The notes under the pieces: generated by a model | Told to the model about the DNA's origin: nothing | What the model saw: the letters and a program-made list of their open reading frames with translations, nothing else | Database searches by the model: none | Shown: positions 33,934-45,780 of the stretch, in pieces | Position numbering within the stretch: position 1 is the stretch's first letter | Layout: every line of letters begins with the position of its first letter | From: Pasteurella dagmatis | Lineage (GTDB): Bacteria > Pseudomonadota > Gammaproteobacteria > Enterobacterales > Pasteurellaceae | Assembly: GCF_900186835.1 (NCBI RefSeq) | Contig: NZ_LT906448.1 | Location: forward strand, 1,595,501 to 1,659,500 | Direction of reading: 5' to 3' | Length of the DNA stretch: 64,000 nucleotides | Translations under genes and position numbers: made by a program

Positions 33934-34302
33934 TTATTTAACTTCTACTTGTGCGCCAGCTTCTTCTAATTCTTTCTTAAGTGCTTCAGCTTCAGCTTTA
34001 GAGATACCTTCTTTCAATACTGCTGGAGCAGATTCTACTAAGTCTTTAGCTTCTTTTAAGCCTAAACCAGTTGCACCACGTACTGCTTTGATAACTGCTA
34101 CTTTGTTAGCACCTGCGCCTGCAAGAACTACGTCAAATTCAGTTTTCTCTTCAGCCGCTTCTGCTGGACCAGCTGCTACTGCTACTGCTGCTGCCGCTGC
34201 AGAAACACCAAATTTTTCTTCCATCGCAGTGATTAATTCTACGATTTCAGTTACAGATTTAGAAGCGATCGCTTCAATGATTTGTTCGTTAGTTAATGAC
34301 AT
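33934..34302 (-). CDS. rplL: Ribosomal protein L7/L12
   Basis: The stalk protein of the 50S subunit recruits translation GTPases. ATG 34302 ([12 protein letters not shown]) gives 122 residues, the normal length. Three extra upstream codons in the open frame are not needed. The N-terminal dimerisation domain, the Ala-rich hinge ([18 protein letters not shown]) and the C-terminal domain ([20 protein letters not shown]) are all present. It is 51 bases downstream of rplJ, with which it is autoregulated. Confidence 0.97.
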   Translation of the reverse strand: MSLTNEQIIEAIASKSVTEIVELITAMEEKFGVSAAAAAVAVAAGPAEAAEEKTEFDVVLAGAGANKVAVIKAVRGATGLGLKEAKDLVESAPAVLKEGISKAEAEALKKELEEAGAQVEVK

Positions 34303-34353
34303 AACAATCAATTCCTAAAGTAAAAAAGTTAAACGAGTTAAGAAACGGCTGGA

Positions 34354-34845
34354 TTAAGCAGCTTCTTGTAATTTGTCGCGTAATGCCGCAAGAGTGCGAA
34401 CAAGTTTGCCTGCCGCAGCTTCTTTCATTGTGCCCATTAAACGTGCAATTGCTTCGTCGTAAGTTGGTAATGTTGCTAAGAATTCAACATCTTGAATCTT
34501 ACCTTCAAAGGCTGCACCTTTAATTTCAAACTTATCATTTGCTTTAGCAAAGTCCTTGAACAAACGTGCAGCTGCACCTGGATGTTCAGTAGAGAATGCG
34601 ATAAGTGTTGGACCTACAAACGTATCTTTTAAGCACTCAAATTCAGTACCTTCAACTGCGCGACGTAATAAAGTATTACGAACAACACGCATTGAAACAC
34701 CGTTTTCACGAGCTGCTTTACGTAATTCAGTCATTTTATCTACTGTTACGCCGCGAGAATCCGCGATAACAGCTGATAGGGCACCTTTGGCTGCTTCGTT
34801 TACTTCAGCAACAATTGCTTGTTTGTCTTGAAGATTTAATGCCAT
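34354..34845 (-). CDS. rplJ: Ribosomal protein L10
   Basis: This 163-residue base of the L7/L12 stalk starts [15 protein letters not shown] and has the conserved block [21 protein letters not shown]. The C-terminal helix binds L7/L12 dimers. L10 bound to L7/L12 represses its own mRNA through the leader upstream. A TCAGGAG ribosome site is present. Confidence 0.97.
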   Translation of the reverse strand: MALNLQDKQAIVAEVNEAAKGALSAVIADSRGVTVDKMTELRKAARENGVSMRVVRNTLLRRAVEGTEFECLKDTFVGPTLIAFSTEHPGAAARLFKDFAKANDKFEIKGAAFEGKIQDVEFLATLPTYDEAIARLMGTMKEAAAGKLVRTLAALRDKLQEAA

Positions 34846-35090
34846 TGGCTTTTAGCTCCTGAATACACTCCGCCGGAGCGGAATTTACAAAAAATCTCAA
34901 AAAATGACCGCACTTTGGTACGACTATTTTGTGAGGCTAAGGTGTCCAGAAGCAGAAAATTCTGTCTGTTCACCATCTACGTAGGATTAATTAAGAGATG
35001 ATATCCATCATTTCACCTACGGTCTCGGACGGGGCTTGAATTTGGTCAAGCACCATCAATAATTTCATCATCTAGAATGATAAAATTCAG
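34846..35090 (-). promoter_or_regulatory. rplJ leader with L10-type autoregulatory structure
   Basis: About 245 bases separate the predicted transcription start from rplJ. The block at about 34975-35035 (minus strand GTCCGAGACCGTAGGTGAAAT) resembles the L10-binding leader of E. coli rplJ. CGTAGG (35016-35021) can pair with CCTACG (34980-34985). An uptake signal lies close to the rplJ ribosome site. The family match is from memory and needs a covariance-model search. Confidence 0.65.
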
Positions 35091-35097
35091 GAGCAAA

Positions 35098-35126
35098 ATT
35101 CTAATAGAATTGCCCCCACTTGTAAA
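35098..35126 (-). promoter_or_regulatory. rplJL-rpoBC promoter
   Basis: TTTACA, a 17-base spacer and TAGAAT on the minus strand make a strong sigma-70 promoter just upstream of the L10 leader. The remaining 200 bases up to the glycerate kinase start hold one uptake signal near 35157-35165 and nothing else recognisable. Confidence 0.7.
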
Positions 35127-35325
35127 GTTTTTTATTAAAAAATATACGAAAATCGCACCGCACTTCGACGACGCCATACACAAATTTAAAAACAAGTGCA
35201 GAACAGTCTGTGTACAAAATATTTTACTTACTCATACTCATAAATATGGTATATAAGAGAAACTTGATGCCTATTTTACATCCTCCAAGAGGAATATTTT
35301 TATCCCATTGAAAGAGTAAATATTT

Positions 35326-36465
35326 ATGCGAATAGTCATTGCACCTGATTCTTTTAAAGAAAGTTTAACCGCACTTGAAGTGGCAAATGCAATTGAAGTG
35401 GGGCTCAAGAAAATTTGGCCAACTGCTGACTATATCAAAGTGCCAATGGCGGACGGAGGTGAAGGCACTGTGCAATCACTTGTAGATGCAACAGGGGGCA
35501 AATTAGTCCAAGCTTCGGTGACTGCACCGTTAGGCAACACAATTAATGCACCGTTTGGTGTTTTTGGCAACGGCAAAACGGCAATTATTGAAATGGCTGC
35601 TGCATCGGACCTACATCTTGTGCCTTTTAAACAACGAAATCCACTAAAAACCACAAGTTTCGGTACTGGGCAATTAATTAAAAATGCGCTAGATCTAGGT
35701 GTGGAAAAAATTATTTTAGGGATTGGCGGCAGTGCAACTAATGATGCAGGTGTTGGGATGTTGCAAGCCTTGGGTTGCCAATTTCTGAATCAAAATAATC
35801 AGCCTATTCAGTGGGGCGGTGAATATTTAAAAGACATCGTGCATATTGATTTGTCTGACCTCGATCCTCGCTTAAATCACACTGAAATTGAAGTGGCTTG
35901 TGATGTGAATAATCCACTTTGTGGCCCGAAAGGTGCTTCTTCAATTTTTGGTCCACAAAAAGGGGCTACGCCAGAAATGGTCACCCAATTAGATAAAGCA
36001 CTGCTACACTTTTCTCTTCTTGTCAAACAGCAACATAAGATCAACATTCGTGATGTTGCTGGAGCTGGAGCTGCTGGTGGAATGGGAGGTGGTTTGTTGC
36101 TTCTACCGAATGTGACACTACGTTCAGGGGTGGATATCGTCATAAGTGCGGTCAATCTTGTGGAAATTTTACAAGATGCCGATTTAGTGATTACAGGCGA
36201 AGGTCGAATGGATAGCCAAACTGCACAGGGTAAAACTCCGATTGGTGTGGCTAAAACAGCTAAGCTTTTCAATAAGCCAGTGATTGCAATCGTCGGCAGT
36301 CTCAGAGAGGATTATGAAGTCGTTTATCAAGCGGGTATTGATGCCGTATTCCCGATTATTCATCAAGTTGATGGCTTGGAAGAGACCTTAAAGAGCGGTC
36401 AAAAAAATCTGATTTCTACTGCACAGAATGTTGCCCGACTTTATCAGCTAAGTCATAACAGGTAA
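35326..36465 (+). CDS. Glycerate kinase (GlxK/GarK family)
   Basis: The enzyme phosphorylates D-glycerate, using ATP, to 2-phosphoglycerate (GlxK/GarK type). The 379-residue sequence shows MRIVIAPDSFKESLTALEVA, PMADGGEGTVQSLV, GIGGSATNDAGVGMLQALG and ITGEGRMDSQTAQGKTP, all hallmarks of family PF02595. It is on the plus strand inside a minus-strand ribosomal cluster, between rplA and rplJ, which are adjacent in E. coli. No glycerate transporter or glyoxylate gene is beside it, so its carbon source is unclear. Confidence 0.93.
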   Translation: MRIVIAPDSFKESLTALEVANAIEVGLKKIWPTADYIKVPMADGGEGTVQSLVDATGGKLVQASVTAPLGNTINAPFGVFGNGKTAIIEMAAASDLHLVPFKQRNPLKTTSFGTGQLIKNALDLGVEKIILGIGGSATNDAGVGMLQALGCQFLNQNNQPIQWGGEYLKDIVHIDLSDLDPRLNHTEIEVACDVNNPLCGPKGASSIFGPQKGATPEMVTQLDKALLHFSLLVKQQHKINIRDVAGAGAAGGMGGGLLLLPNVTLRSGVDIVISAVNLVEILQDADLVITGEGRMDSQTAQGKTPIGVAKTAKLFNKPVIAIVGSLREDYEVVYQAGIDAVFPIIHQVDGLEETLKSGQKNLISTAQNVARLYQLSHNR

Positions 36466-36488
36466 CGATTCGCTTTCTTTCGAACATA

Positions 36489-36520
36489 AAAAAAGTGCAA
36501 CCATAAGATTGCGCTTTTTT
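36489..36520. terminator. Bidirectional terminator between glycerate kinase and rplA
   Basis: A 12-bp stem (36489-36500 with 36509-36520, one G-T pair) with A and T runs on either side serves both convergent genes. Confidence 0.88.
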
Positions 36521-36539
36521 TCGTATTCAATTGAGTGAA

Positions 36540-37229
36540 TTATAATGTAGCTTGATCTACTGCTACGCCAGCACCCATTGTAGTAGAAATACTTACTTTC
36601 TTGATGAATACACCTTTAGATGTAGTCGGTTTCGCTTTAGCTAAAGCAGCTAATAACGCTTGTAAGTTTTCTTTTAATTGTTCTTCGCTAAAGTTAACTT
36701 TACCGATTGTGGTGTGGATGATACCGTTTTTATCATTACGGTAACGAACCTGACCAGATTTCGCATTTTTAACTGCATCAGCAACATTTGGTGTTACAGT
36801 ACCAACTTTAGGGTTTGGCATTAAACCACGTGGACCTAAAATTTGACCTAATTGACCAACAACACGCATCGCATCTGGAGAAGCGATAACTACGTCGAAG
36901 TTCATTTCACCTTTTTTCACTAATTCAGCTAAATCTTCCATACCTACTAAATCAGCACCAGCTTCTTTAGCAGCTTCTGCGTTAGCACCTTGAGTGAACA
37001 CAGCAACACGTACAGAACGACCAGTACCGTGTGGTAATACAGTTGCACCACGTACGTTTTGGTCAGATTTACGAGGATCAATACCTAAGTTAACAGCAAC
37101 GTCAACGCTCTCAACGAATTTAGCAGTAGCAAATTGTTTTAATACTGCGATTGCTTCATTGATTTCATATGCTTTTGTAGAGTCTACGCCAGCTTTGATT
37201 GCTTTCATTTTTTTAGTCAATTTAGCCAT
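36540..37229 (-). CDS. rplA: Ribosomal protein L1
   Basis: This 229-residue protein of the L1 stalk has the signature [17 protein letters not shown] and begins [12 protein letters not shown]. In the E. coli L11 operon L1 represses its own rplK-rplA mRNA, and the same is likely here. It starts 4 bases after rplK. In this genome it is the last gene of its transcript, because the glycerate kinase gene separates it from rplJ. Confidence 0.97.
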   Translation of the reverse strand: MAKLTKKMKAIKAGVDSTKAYEINEAIAVLKQFATAKFVESVDVAVNLGIDPRKSDQNVRGATVLPHGTGRSVRVAVFTQGANAEAAKEAGADLVGMEDLAELVKKGEMNFDVVIASPDAMRVVGQLGQILGPRGLMPNPKVGTVTPNVADAVKNAKSGQVRYRNDKNGIIHTTIGKVNFSEEQLKENLQALLAALAKAKPTTSKGVFIKKVSISTTMGAGVAVDQATL

Positions 37230-37233
37230 CGTA

Positions 37234-37662
37234 TTATTCCTCCACCACTAAGCCCATTGAACGAGCTGTACCAGCGATTGATTTCATTTTAGTCTCAATA
37301 GAAGCACCAGTCATATCTGCTGCTTTAGTTTCAGCGATTTGACGGATTTGTTCTAAAGTTACTTTACCCACTTTATCTTTGTTTGGTTTACCAGAACCAG
37401 ACTTGATACCTGCAGCTTTTTTCAATAATACTGCTGCTGGAGGAGTTTTAGTAATGAAAGTGAATGAACGGTCTGCATATACAGTGATAACAACTGGAAT
37501 TGGTAAACCTTTTTCTAAGCTCTCAGTACGAGCGTTGAATGCTTTACAGAATTCCATAATGTTCACACCTTGTTGACCTAATGCAGGACCAACTGGTGGT
37601 GAAGGGTTAGCCATACCAGCTGCAACTTGCAACTTAACATAGGCTTGTACTTTTTTTGCCAT
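37234..37662 (-). CDS. rplK: Ribosomal protein L11
   Basis: This 142-residue protein of the GTPase-associated centre is needed for RelA activation. It begins [30 protein letters not shown] (in part), with the proline-rich hinge and the C-terminal RNA-binding domain ending [12 protein letters not shown]. It is the first gene of the rplK-rplA pair and has its own near-consensus promoter. Confidence 0.97.
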   Translation of the reverse strand: MAKKVQAYVKLQVAAGMANPSPPVGPALGQQGVNIMEFCKAFNARTESLEKGLPIPVVITVYADRSFTFITKTPPAAVLLKKAAGIKSGSGKPNKDKVGKVTLEQIRQIAETKAADMTGASIETKMKSIAGTARSMGLVVEE

Positions 37663-37757
37663 TTTTAGCTTCCTCTAGAATGGGTAATAACGCTATTGCT
37701 AGCTCCCCTGTTTACACAAAATACGAACGAAAAAACTCGCTCATAAATAGACTGCGG

Positions 37758-37786
37758 ATTCTACTGAAATTTAGATCGATTTTCAA
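37758..37786 (-). promoter_or_regulatory. rplKA promoter
   Basis: TTGAAA, a 17-base spacer and TAGAAT on the minus strand lie about 96 bases before rplK, giving a leader that could carry the L1 operator. Confidence 0.7.
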
Positions 37787-37826
37787 GCGACTTTCACTAT
37801 TTTAGGAAAATTAATCTTCCATTTTG

Positions 37827-38786
37827 CTAGATAATCGCTTTCTCTAAGACAACGGGCTTGCCACCTTGCAATAACTGAATTTTTTGCTTTTCCAATGCTT
37901 GAATAAAAGCAGCTGATATTGGCGTTCCATTACGTGCCTCATTCGGGCTGATAATAAAATCACAACCCCGAGGCATTTCATCTAGTTCAACAAACTTGTC
38001 ATCAGAACCAATATGGACTTTAGATAAATTAGGTAAAAGTGCTAAATCTTCGACCGCACTATCACAAATAGGAACATACCGGCCTCGTTGAGGCATTTTC
38101 ATTCCCAACAACATATTGGTCGGAGAAAAGAAACAAATCTTCCCATAAAGCGCGGCTTTACTATCTAAATAGAGATCTTCAATACTATTTAACAAATCAC
38201 TAGGAATATCTAAGTTCAACAGATATTGCATACCCTCTGCACTCGCTTGGTGATATTCCATATCAATGAAATATTTAGAAAACTCTTCAGCAAAAAGCAT
38301 AGGATCAAATTGCGGTTTCAGTAAATTTTCTTTAAACATCAACTGATTGATAACCGCCAATTTAAAACCGGGATCTTTGAAAATAGCTTTGGGCTTTTGA
38401 TGTAAATTGTAAATCGGATTACGCTGACGCTGCTTAATTCGCTCAACTTCAGACAAAATATACAAAAGTCTTTTTGTATTTTTTGTATCAGGAAACCGCT
38501 CAGCGACAAGCTCTAAACAAGCTAATGTATAACCTTCTGCCTGTGTCAATGAAAAAATGCGTTGTGGACTTTCTGCGGCAATAAAATCCCAACTCGCCAC
38601 GCCTTCAAATATGGATAAAGTGGCTGCAACAAAGTCATTTTTTAGTCGTGTAGACCAAGTGCTTGATGAGGCGGTTAACTCTTTTAATTGAAGATAAAAA
38701 CTTTCTTCTTCTAAAGATTCCTCTGTCGCATTACGCATCAGGCGAATTAATTTATGATGACGTAATCGGTCAAATAATCCAAACAT
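37827..38786 (-). CDS. Uncharacterised 319-residue protein between nusG and rplK
   Basis: I do not recognise a family with confidence. The protein is soluble, starts MFGLFDRLRHHKLIRLMRN, and has no signal peptide or clear membrane span. Residues 1-210 look helical. The last 90 residues contain DLALLPNLSKVHIGSDDKFVE, then CDFIISPNEARNGTPIS, suggesting a mixed alpha/beta domain. Codon use looks ordinary for this genome and an uptake-signal core is present, so it is probably long resident. It sits between the nusG terminator and the rplK promoter, so it may be transcribed alone. Adjacency to translation genes is not evidence of a related function. Confidence 0.75.
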   Translation of the reverse strand: MFGLFDRLRHHKLIRLMRNATEESLEEESFYLQLKELTASSSTWSTRLKNDFVAATLSIFEGVASWDFIAAESPQRIFSLTQAEGYTLACLELVAERFPDTKNTKRLLYILSEVERIKQRQRNPIYNLHQKPKAIFKDPGFKLAVINQLMFKENLLKPQFDPMLFAEEFSKYFIDMEYHQASAEGMQYLLNLDIPSDLLNSIEDLYLDSKAALYGKICFFSPTNMLLGMKMPQRGRYVPICDSAVEDLALLPNLSKVHIGSDDKFVELDEMPRGCDFIISPNEARNGTPISAAFIQALEKQKIQLLQGGKPVVLEKAII

Positions 38787-38831
38787 CGTTTTTTCCTCTT
38801 ATTTATAATTTCCCGCAATCATAAAAGAAAA

Positions 38832-38850
38832 AACGACAAAAGATGTCGTT
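38832..38850. repeat. Small hairpin upstream of the orphan gene
   Basis: AACGACA (38832-38838) pairs with TGTCGTT (38844-38850). It lies 46 bases upstream of the 319-aa orphan, in its likely untranslated leader. Confidence 0.5.
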
Positions 38851-38866
38851 CTGAAATAAAAACTAA

Positions 38867-38900
38867 AAAATAAGGGCAATTTTTTGCCCTTATTTTGATA
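38867..38900 (-). terminator. Terminator of secE-nusG
   Basis: A 13-bp perfect stem (38867-38879 with 38884-38896) with a 4-T loop lies 15 bases past the nusG stop. The T tract on the minus strand is clear. Confidence 0.88.
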
Positions 38901-38910
38901 ATCTAATGAA

Positions 38911-39465
38911 TTATGCGCTTTGTTTTTCTACTTGGCTAAATTCAAGTTCAACTGGTGTTGCACGACCAAAGATGGAAACAGATACTTTCAAGCGACCTTT
39001 TTCGTAGTCAACTTCTTCAACTGTACCACTAAAGTCTGCAAAAGGTCCTTCTGTCACACGAACTTCTTCACCTGGTTGGAATTCTTTTCTGTGACGAGGT
39101 TTTTCTGAACTTTCTTGTAAACGATTTAAAATACGATCTGCTTCACGCTGTGAAATTGGCGCTGGCTTGTCCGCTGTACCACCGATGAATCCCATTACAC
39201 GTGGAACACTACGAACCAAGTGCCAAGTTTCATCGTTCATTTCCATTTGTACTAATACATAGCCAGGAAAAAATTTACGTTCACTTTTTCGTCTTTTTCC
39301 CGCTACGTTTTCTACAACTTCTTCTGTCGGAACAAGCACTTCACCAAATTGTTCTTCCATATGGTGCAATTTAATATATTCACGTAATGTTGTTGCTACA
39401 CGGCCTTCAAAACCAGAAAAAGCCTGTAATACATACCAGCGTTTTTTGCTTGCTGCTTCTGTCAT
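38911..39465 (-). CDS. nusG: Transcription termination/antitermination protein NusG
   Basis: This 184-residue protein has an NGN domain ([19 protein letters not shown]) that binds the RNA polymerase clamp, and a C-terminal KOW domain ([19 protein letters not shown]) that contacts Rho or ribosomal protein S10. It begins one base after the secE stop, the usual secE-nusG pairing. Confidence 0.97.
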   Translation of the reverse strand: MTEAASKKRWYVLQAFSGFEGRVATTLREYIKLHHMEEQFGEVLVPTEEVVENVAGKRRKSERKFFPGYVLVQMEMNDETWHLVRSVPRVMGFIGGTADKPAPISQREADRILNRLQESSEKPRHRKEFQPGEEVRVTEGPFADFSGTVEEVDYEKGRLKVSVSIFGRATPVELEFSQVEKQSA

Positions 39466-39466
39466 T

Positions 39467-39877
39467 TTAGAACCTCAAATCTGTTAAGAAAGTAATTAAT
39501 GCAACAATAATTGAATCTAACCCCCATAAGATTAAAGAAACAACAATTGTTACACCAGCTACGATCAATGTAGTTTGCATTGCTTCTGGACGTGTTGGCC
39601 ATACAATTTTTCTTAATTCAACTCTTGAATCACTGAAAAAGTGACGTGCTTTTGTACCTTGATTTGTCAAGGTTGCAATACCTAATGCAATAAGCAATAA
39701 AACAACTACACCAACAACACGGATTGGGGTAGAAAATTGTTCTACAAGATAAATATTACCTAACGCAGCTGCTGTGATCACAACAAAAACGAGTAACCAT
39801 AAGAAAGTATTTAAACCTTTTGATTTTTGGTTCTCGACTTCATGCGTATTTTTCTTTTTCTCGATTTCTAACGCCAT
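39467..39877 (-). CDS. secE: Preprotein translocase subunit SecE
   Basis: This 136-residue inner-membrane protein of the SecYEG channel has three spans as in the enteric form (about 23-40, 46-65 and 105-130). The essential conserved segment is [19 protein letters not shown]. The N-terminus is charged. It has its own upstream promoter region after the tuf terminator. Confidence 0.95.
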   Translation of the reverse strand: MALEIEKKKNTHEVENQKSKGLNTFLWLLVFVVITAAALGNIYLVEQFSTPIRVVGVVVLLLIALGIATLTNQGTKARHFFSDSRVELRKIVWPTRPEAMQTTLIVAGVTIVVSLILWGLDSIIVALITFLTDLRF

Positions 39878-39930
39878 AATTTATTTAATCCATTACTTAA
39901 CTTAAATAGGGATTCGTTTCTGAACGCGTG

Positions 39931-39939
39931 ATTGTAGCA
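39931..39939 (-). promoter_or_regulatory. Candidate secE-nusG promoter (extended -10)
   Basis: TGCTACAAT on the minus strand fits an extended -10, 54 bases before secE. A TTGACA at 40035-40040, 17 bases from a weaker TGTCAT, is an alternative upstream promoter. Confidence 0.45.
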
Positions 39940-40064
39940 TTTTATTTAAAAAATGCATATTAAAATTACAGAAGTAGCATTAATTTTTTCCCTAAGACTT
40001 TTCAAAAGAAAATGACAAATAGACTGAAAAGTAGTGTCAACATTTGAAAAGCTATCAGATAACA

Positions 40065-40096
40065 AAAAAGGCGTACCTTTAGATACGCCTTTTTCA
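40065..40096 (-). terminator. Terminator of the str operon after tuf
   Basis: An 11-bp stem (40065-40075 with 40084-40094) with A and T flanks lies 16 bases past the tuf stop, separating tuf from secE. Confidence 0.88.
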
Positions 40097-40111
40097 GCAA
40101 GTTATACCAAA

Positions 40112-41308
<1,197 letters not shown>

Positions 41309-41318
41309 TCAATAGATG

Positions 41319-41341
41319 CCACAAGCCATAATGGCTTGTGG
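41319..41341. repeat. Perfect hairpin between fusA and tuf
   Basis: CCACAAGCCAT and ATGGCTTGTGG form an 11-bp perfect inverted repeat with a single central base. No T run follows on the coding strand. It may be an mRNA processing or stability element that separates fusA from tuf expression. Confidence 0.7.
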
Positions 41342-41355
41342 TTTGTTAAACAAAA

Positions 41356-43458
41356 TTATTTTTTGCGAGCTTCAATGATTGCATCAGCAACGTTTTTCGG
41401 AGCTTCTGCATACTTCAATGGTTCCATTGAGTATGAAGCACGACCTTGAGTTTGTGAACGAAGGTCAGTTGCATAACCAAACATCTCTGAAAGTGGTACT
41501 TCTGCATTGATCTTCACAACAAATTCATTTGCTTCTTGGCCATTAACCATCGCACGACGACGGCTTAAATCACCAATTACATCACCAACATAGTCTGGTG
41601 GAGTTTCTACTTCAACTTTCATAATTGGCTCAAGTAGAACTGGGTTCGCTTTATTAAATGCTGCTTTAAATGCCAAAGATGCAGCTAGTTTAAATGCAAG
41701 CTCAGACGAGTCAACATCGTGGTACGAACCGAAATGTAAACGCACACCTAAATCTACTACTGGGTAACCGGCTAATGGACCAGACTTAAGTTGTTCTTGA
41801 ATCCCTTTATCAACAGCAGGAATATATTCACCAGGAATTACACCACCTTTGATTTCGTTCACGAACTCATAACCAGGGCCTTCTGGCTCTAAAGGATATA
41901 AGTCGATTACAACGTGACCATATTGACCGCGACCACCAGATTGTTTTGCATGTTTACCTTCAACATCATTAACTCGAGTACGGATTGTTTCACGGTAAGA
42001 TACTTGTGGTTTACCGATATTTGCTTCAACTTTGAATTCACGACGCATACGGTCAACGATAATATCTAAGTGTAACTCACCCATACCAGAGATAATAGTT
42101 TCACCAGATTCTTCATCAGTGTGAACACGGAATGAAGGATCTTCTTGTGCTAAACGACCTAATGCAAGGCCCATTTTTTCTTGGTCTGCTTTAGTTTTTG
42201 GTTCAACAGCAACAGAGATTACTGGCTCTGGGAATTCCATACGCTCAAGAATGATTGGCGCATCTTGTGCACATAATGTATCACCTGTACCAACATCTTT
42301 CAAACCAATTGCAGCTGCAATGTCACCCGCACGAACTTCTTTGATCTCATCACGTTTGTTCGCATGCATCTGCACGATACGACCAAAGCGTTCACGTTTA
42401 TCTTTTACGGAGTTCAATACTGTGTCACCAGAGTTAATTACACCTGAGTAAACACGGAAGAAAGTTAAGTTACCAACGAATGGGTCAGTCGCAATTTTAA
42501 ATGCAAGTGCCGCAAATGGCTCTTCATCACTTGCGTGACGCTCACCTTCAGTTTCATCTGGGTTGATACCTTTAATTGCAGGGATATCTGTAGGTGCTGG
42601 TAAATAGTCGATTACTGCATCAAGCATTGCTTGAACACCTTTGTTTTTGAATGCAGAACCACAGCAAACTGGAATGATTTCACCAGCTAATACTCGTTGG
42701 CGTAAACCAGCTTTAATTTCTTCTTCAGTTAACTCTTCACCACCAAGGTATTTTTCCATTAACTCTTCAGAAGATTCTGCAGCTGACTCAACTAAGTTTT
42801 GACGCCATTCTTCACAAGCATCTAACATGTCTGCTGGAATATCTTCATAGGTAAATGTCATACCTTGATCTGCTTCATTCCAGTTGATCGCTTTCATTTT
42901 CACTAAGTCAACAACACCAACAAAGCTATCTTCTGCACCGATTGGAAGTTGTAGAGGAACTGAGTTACCACCTAAACGAGTTTTGATTTGCTCAACAACA
43001 CGTAGGAAGTTTGCACCAGTACGGTCCATTTTGTTTACGAACGCAATACGTGGTACTTCGTATTTGTTAGCTTGACGCCATACAGTTTCAGATTGTGGTT
43101 GAACACCACCTACTGCACAGTAAACCATTACTGCGCCATCAAGAACACGCATTGAACGTTCTACTTCAATTGTGAAGTCAACGTGTCCTGGAGTATCAAT
43201 TACGTTGATACGGTGTTGTGGATATTGTTGAGACATCCCTGACCAGAATGCAGTTGTTGCAGCAGATGTGATCGTGATACCACGCTCTTGCTCTTGCTCC
43301 ATCCAGTCCATTGTAGCTGCACCATCGTGCACCTCACCGATTTTATGACTCACGCCTGTATAGAATAAGATACGCTCAGATGTTGTGGTTTTACCTGCAT
43401 CGATGTGCGCACTAATACCGATATTACGGTAGCGTGAAATAGGGGTTGTACGTGCCAT
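41356..43458 (-). CDS. fusA: Elongation factor G
   Basis: This 700-residue translocation GTPase has AHIDAGKTT (P-loop), DTPGHVDF and NKMDRTG, followed by domains II-V. It lies in the classic str operon order. A hairpin (43505-43512 with 43531-43538) lies in the spacer to rpsG. No feature suggests a fusidic-acid-resistance paralogue. Confidence 0.98.
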   Translation of the reverse strand: MARTTPISRYRNIGISAHIDAGKTTTSERILFYTGVSHKIGEVHDGAATMDWMEQEQERGITITSAATTAFWSGMSQQYPQHRINVIDTPGHVDFTIEVERSMRVLDGAVMVYCAVGGVQPQSETVWRQANKYEVPRIAFVNKMDRTGANFLRVVEQIKTRLGGNSVPLQLPIGAEDSFVGVVDLVKMKAINWNEADQGMTFTYEDIPADMLDACEEWRQNLVESAAESSEELMEKYLGGEELTEEEIKAGLRQRVLAGEIIPVCCGSAFKNKGVQAMLDAVIDYLPAPTDIPAIKGINPDETEGERHASDEEPFAALAFKIATDPFVGNLTFFRVYSGVINSGDTVLNSVKDKRERFGRIVQMHANKRDEIKEVRAGDIAAAIGLKDVGTGDTLCAQDAPIILERMEFPEPVISVAVEPKTKADQEKMGLALGRLAQEDPSFRVHTDEESGETIISGMGELHLDIIVDRMRREFKVEANIGKPQVSYRETIRTRVNDVEGKHAKQSGGRGQYGHVVIDLYPLEPEGPGYEFVNEIKGGVIPGEYIPAVDKGIQEQLKSGPLAGYPVVDLGVRLHFGSYHDVDSSELAFKLAASLAFKAAFNKANPVLLEPIMKVEVETPPDYVGDVIGDLSRRRAMVNGQEANEFVVKINAEVPLSEMFGYATDLRSQTQGRASYSMEPLKYAEAPKNVADAIIEARKK

Positions 43459-43560
43459 TCTTATTTCCTTGCTGGAATTAAATATGAAATTTTAAATATG
43501 TATAAGGCTTCACCGCATAATTAAATGAGATGAAGCCTGAAAAACGTAGTTGCTAAAAAA

Positions 43561-44160
<600 letters not shown>

Positions 44161-44167
44161 AGAACCA

Positions 44168-44569
<402 letters not shown>

Positions 44570-44621
44570 TCATAAAAGAATGTTTATACGTATTTCTATT
44601 TCATACAGAAATAGACGCGCT

Positions 44622-44651
44622 ATTATAATGAAGATGGGCAAATAATGTCAA
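44622..44651 (-). promoter_or_regulatory. str operon promoter
   Basis: Perfect TTGACA and TATAAT on the minus strand are separated by 18 bases. This is the best sigma-70 promoter in the window. The leader contains CTATTTC/GAAATAG that can form a small hairpin. Confidence 0.88.
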
Positions 44652-44743
44652 GAATTAGACGGTTCTATTTGTGGGCTGGTCGTTTTTTTGATTAATAGAA
44701 GAAGGAAATTTATAAAAAATTACCGCACTTTTCTCACCTCAGG

Positions 44744-45031
44744 TTAAAGGGCAAGTTGAGGAGTATGCTGCTCAGTCAATTTGACAAGTTCAGATAATGA
44801 AATTTGTTGAATCTTATCTTGCATCTCAAGCATAGTAATTAAATTACGTGCTTCCAAATCGATATCTAGTGCATAACAAGGTGCGTTGAGTTTCTCAAAC
44901 ATTGTGGGGTATTTTACTAAAAGATAAACGCCATCTTGCCATAAAACAATCACATCTTGCGCTGTGGTATTCTGCAAATGTTGCATTAACTCGTGCGTTA
45001 CATAATTGGATTGAGAAAAGGTATAAAACAT
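44744..45031 (-). CDS. tusB: Sulfur relay protein TusB (DsrH family)
   Basis: This 95-residue subunit of the TusBCD complex passes sulfur from TusA to TusE for 2-thiouridine in tRNA. The sequence MFYTFSQSNYV and DVIVLWQDGVYLL fits DsrH/TusB. It lies last in yheO-tusD-tusC-tusB and just upstream of rpsL, as in E. coli. Confidence 0.88.
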   Translation of the reverse strand: MFYTFSQSNYVTHELMQHLQNTTAQDVIVLWQDGVYLLVKYPTMFEKLNAPCYALDIDLEARNLITMLEMQDKIQQISLSELVKLTEQHTPQLAL

Positions 45032-45040
45032 AATCTTTCC

Positions 45041-45403
45041 TTAAAAGGTCAGTACTTTTTCAGTTCTGTTAAGTAATGAGACTAAAGCAGTACGGTCGAT
45101 TTTTTTACAAGAAATCACACAATCCTGTAATGTCATTTGTGCTGTTTCTAATGAACTTGCACACACATAACGTTGATCAATCTCATATAAATCCAATAAT
45201 TTGAGCATACTCACAATATCTTTTTGTAAGATTTTTTCTGGATTTTGACTGTTCAATAAATTAAATACGCCATCATCAAGAAAAAACACACCGATATCGG
45301 TTTCATCACAAAATGCGGTTGCCGCAAGTAACGCATCCAAACCTTCTCGGCTGCTTGAAGTACCAAAAGGTGTTCCTCGAAAAACAAAGGCCAGCTTCAT
45401 CAT
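45041..45403 (-). CDS. tusC: Sulfur relay protein TusC (DsrF family)
   Basis: This 120-residue DsrE/F-fold protein contains LAFVFRGTPFGTSSSREGLD, typical of TusC, and GVFFLDDGVFNLL. It forms the hexameric TusBCD complex. Its start overlaps the tusD stop by 4 bases. Confidence 0.92.
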   Translation of the reverse strand: MMKLAFVFRGTPFGTSSSREGLDALLAATAFCDETDIGVFFLDDGVFNLLNSQNPEKILQKDIVSMLKLLDLYEIDQRYVCASSLETAQMTLQDCVISCKKIDRTALVSLLNRTEKVLTF

Positions 45404-45780
45404 AATGTGATAACCCTATCCGCCTCTAAAGCAGCTTTAGTAAATTCACCTAAACCAGCTAGTACAAAGTGCGGTGCTAAATTTTCACTTTTTCTATCTG
45501 CAGACGTCAATTTATCCACAATGCCACGACGTTGTGCTGCTGCTACACATAAATGTAGCGGAAATTGATATATTTGAGCGAGTTCTTGCCAAGCTTTTTG
45601 CAAATTAAACTCATCATTCGCAGGGTAAACCAATACATTACCATGCGTTACACCATCTTGAAAGAAGAACACTTGATTGAGTTGATGTCCTTGTGCAAGT
45701 AAGGTTTTAGCGAACTGGTATGCAAGAAAACTCCCTTGTTTACCATAAATCGGCTGTTTGACACAAAGTACATAACGCAT
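45400..45780 (-). CDS. tusD: Sulfurtransferase TusD (DsrE family)
   Basis: This 126-residue catalytic subunit carries the persulfide cysteine in LHLCVAAAQRRG (Cys78 in E. coli). FFQDGVTHGN and the C-terminal LGEFTKAALEADRVITL are family hallmarks. Its start overlaps the stop of the YheO-type regulator gene by one base. Confidence 0.94.
   Translation of the reverse strand: MRYVLCVKQPIYGKQGSFLAYQFAKTLLAQGHQLNQVFFFQDGVTHGNVLVYPANDEFNLQKAWQELAQIYQFPLHLCVAAAQRRGIVDKLTSADRKSENLAPHFVLAGLGEFTKAALEADRVITL

Noticed and set aside
39878-40064. tRNA genes upstream of secE, as near E. coli tufB
   Set aside because: No cloverleaf or T-loop sequence was seen in the tuf-secE gap.
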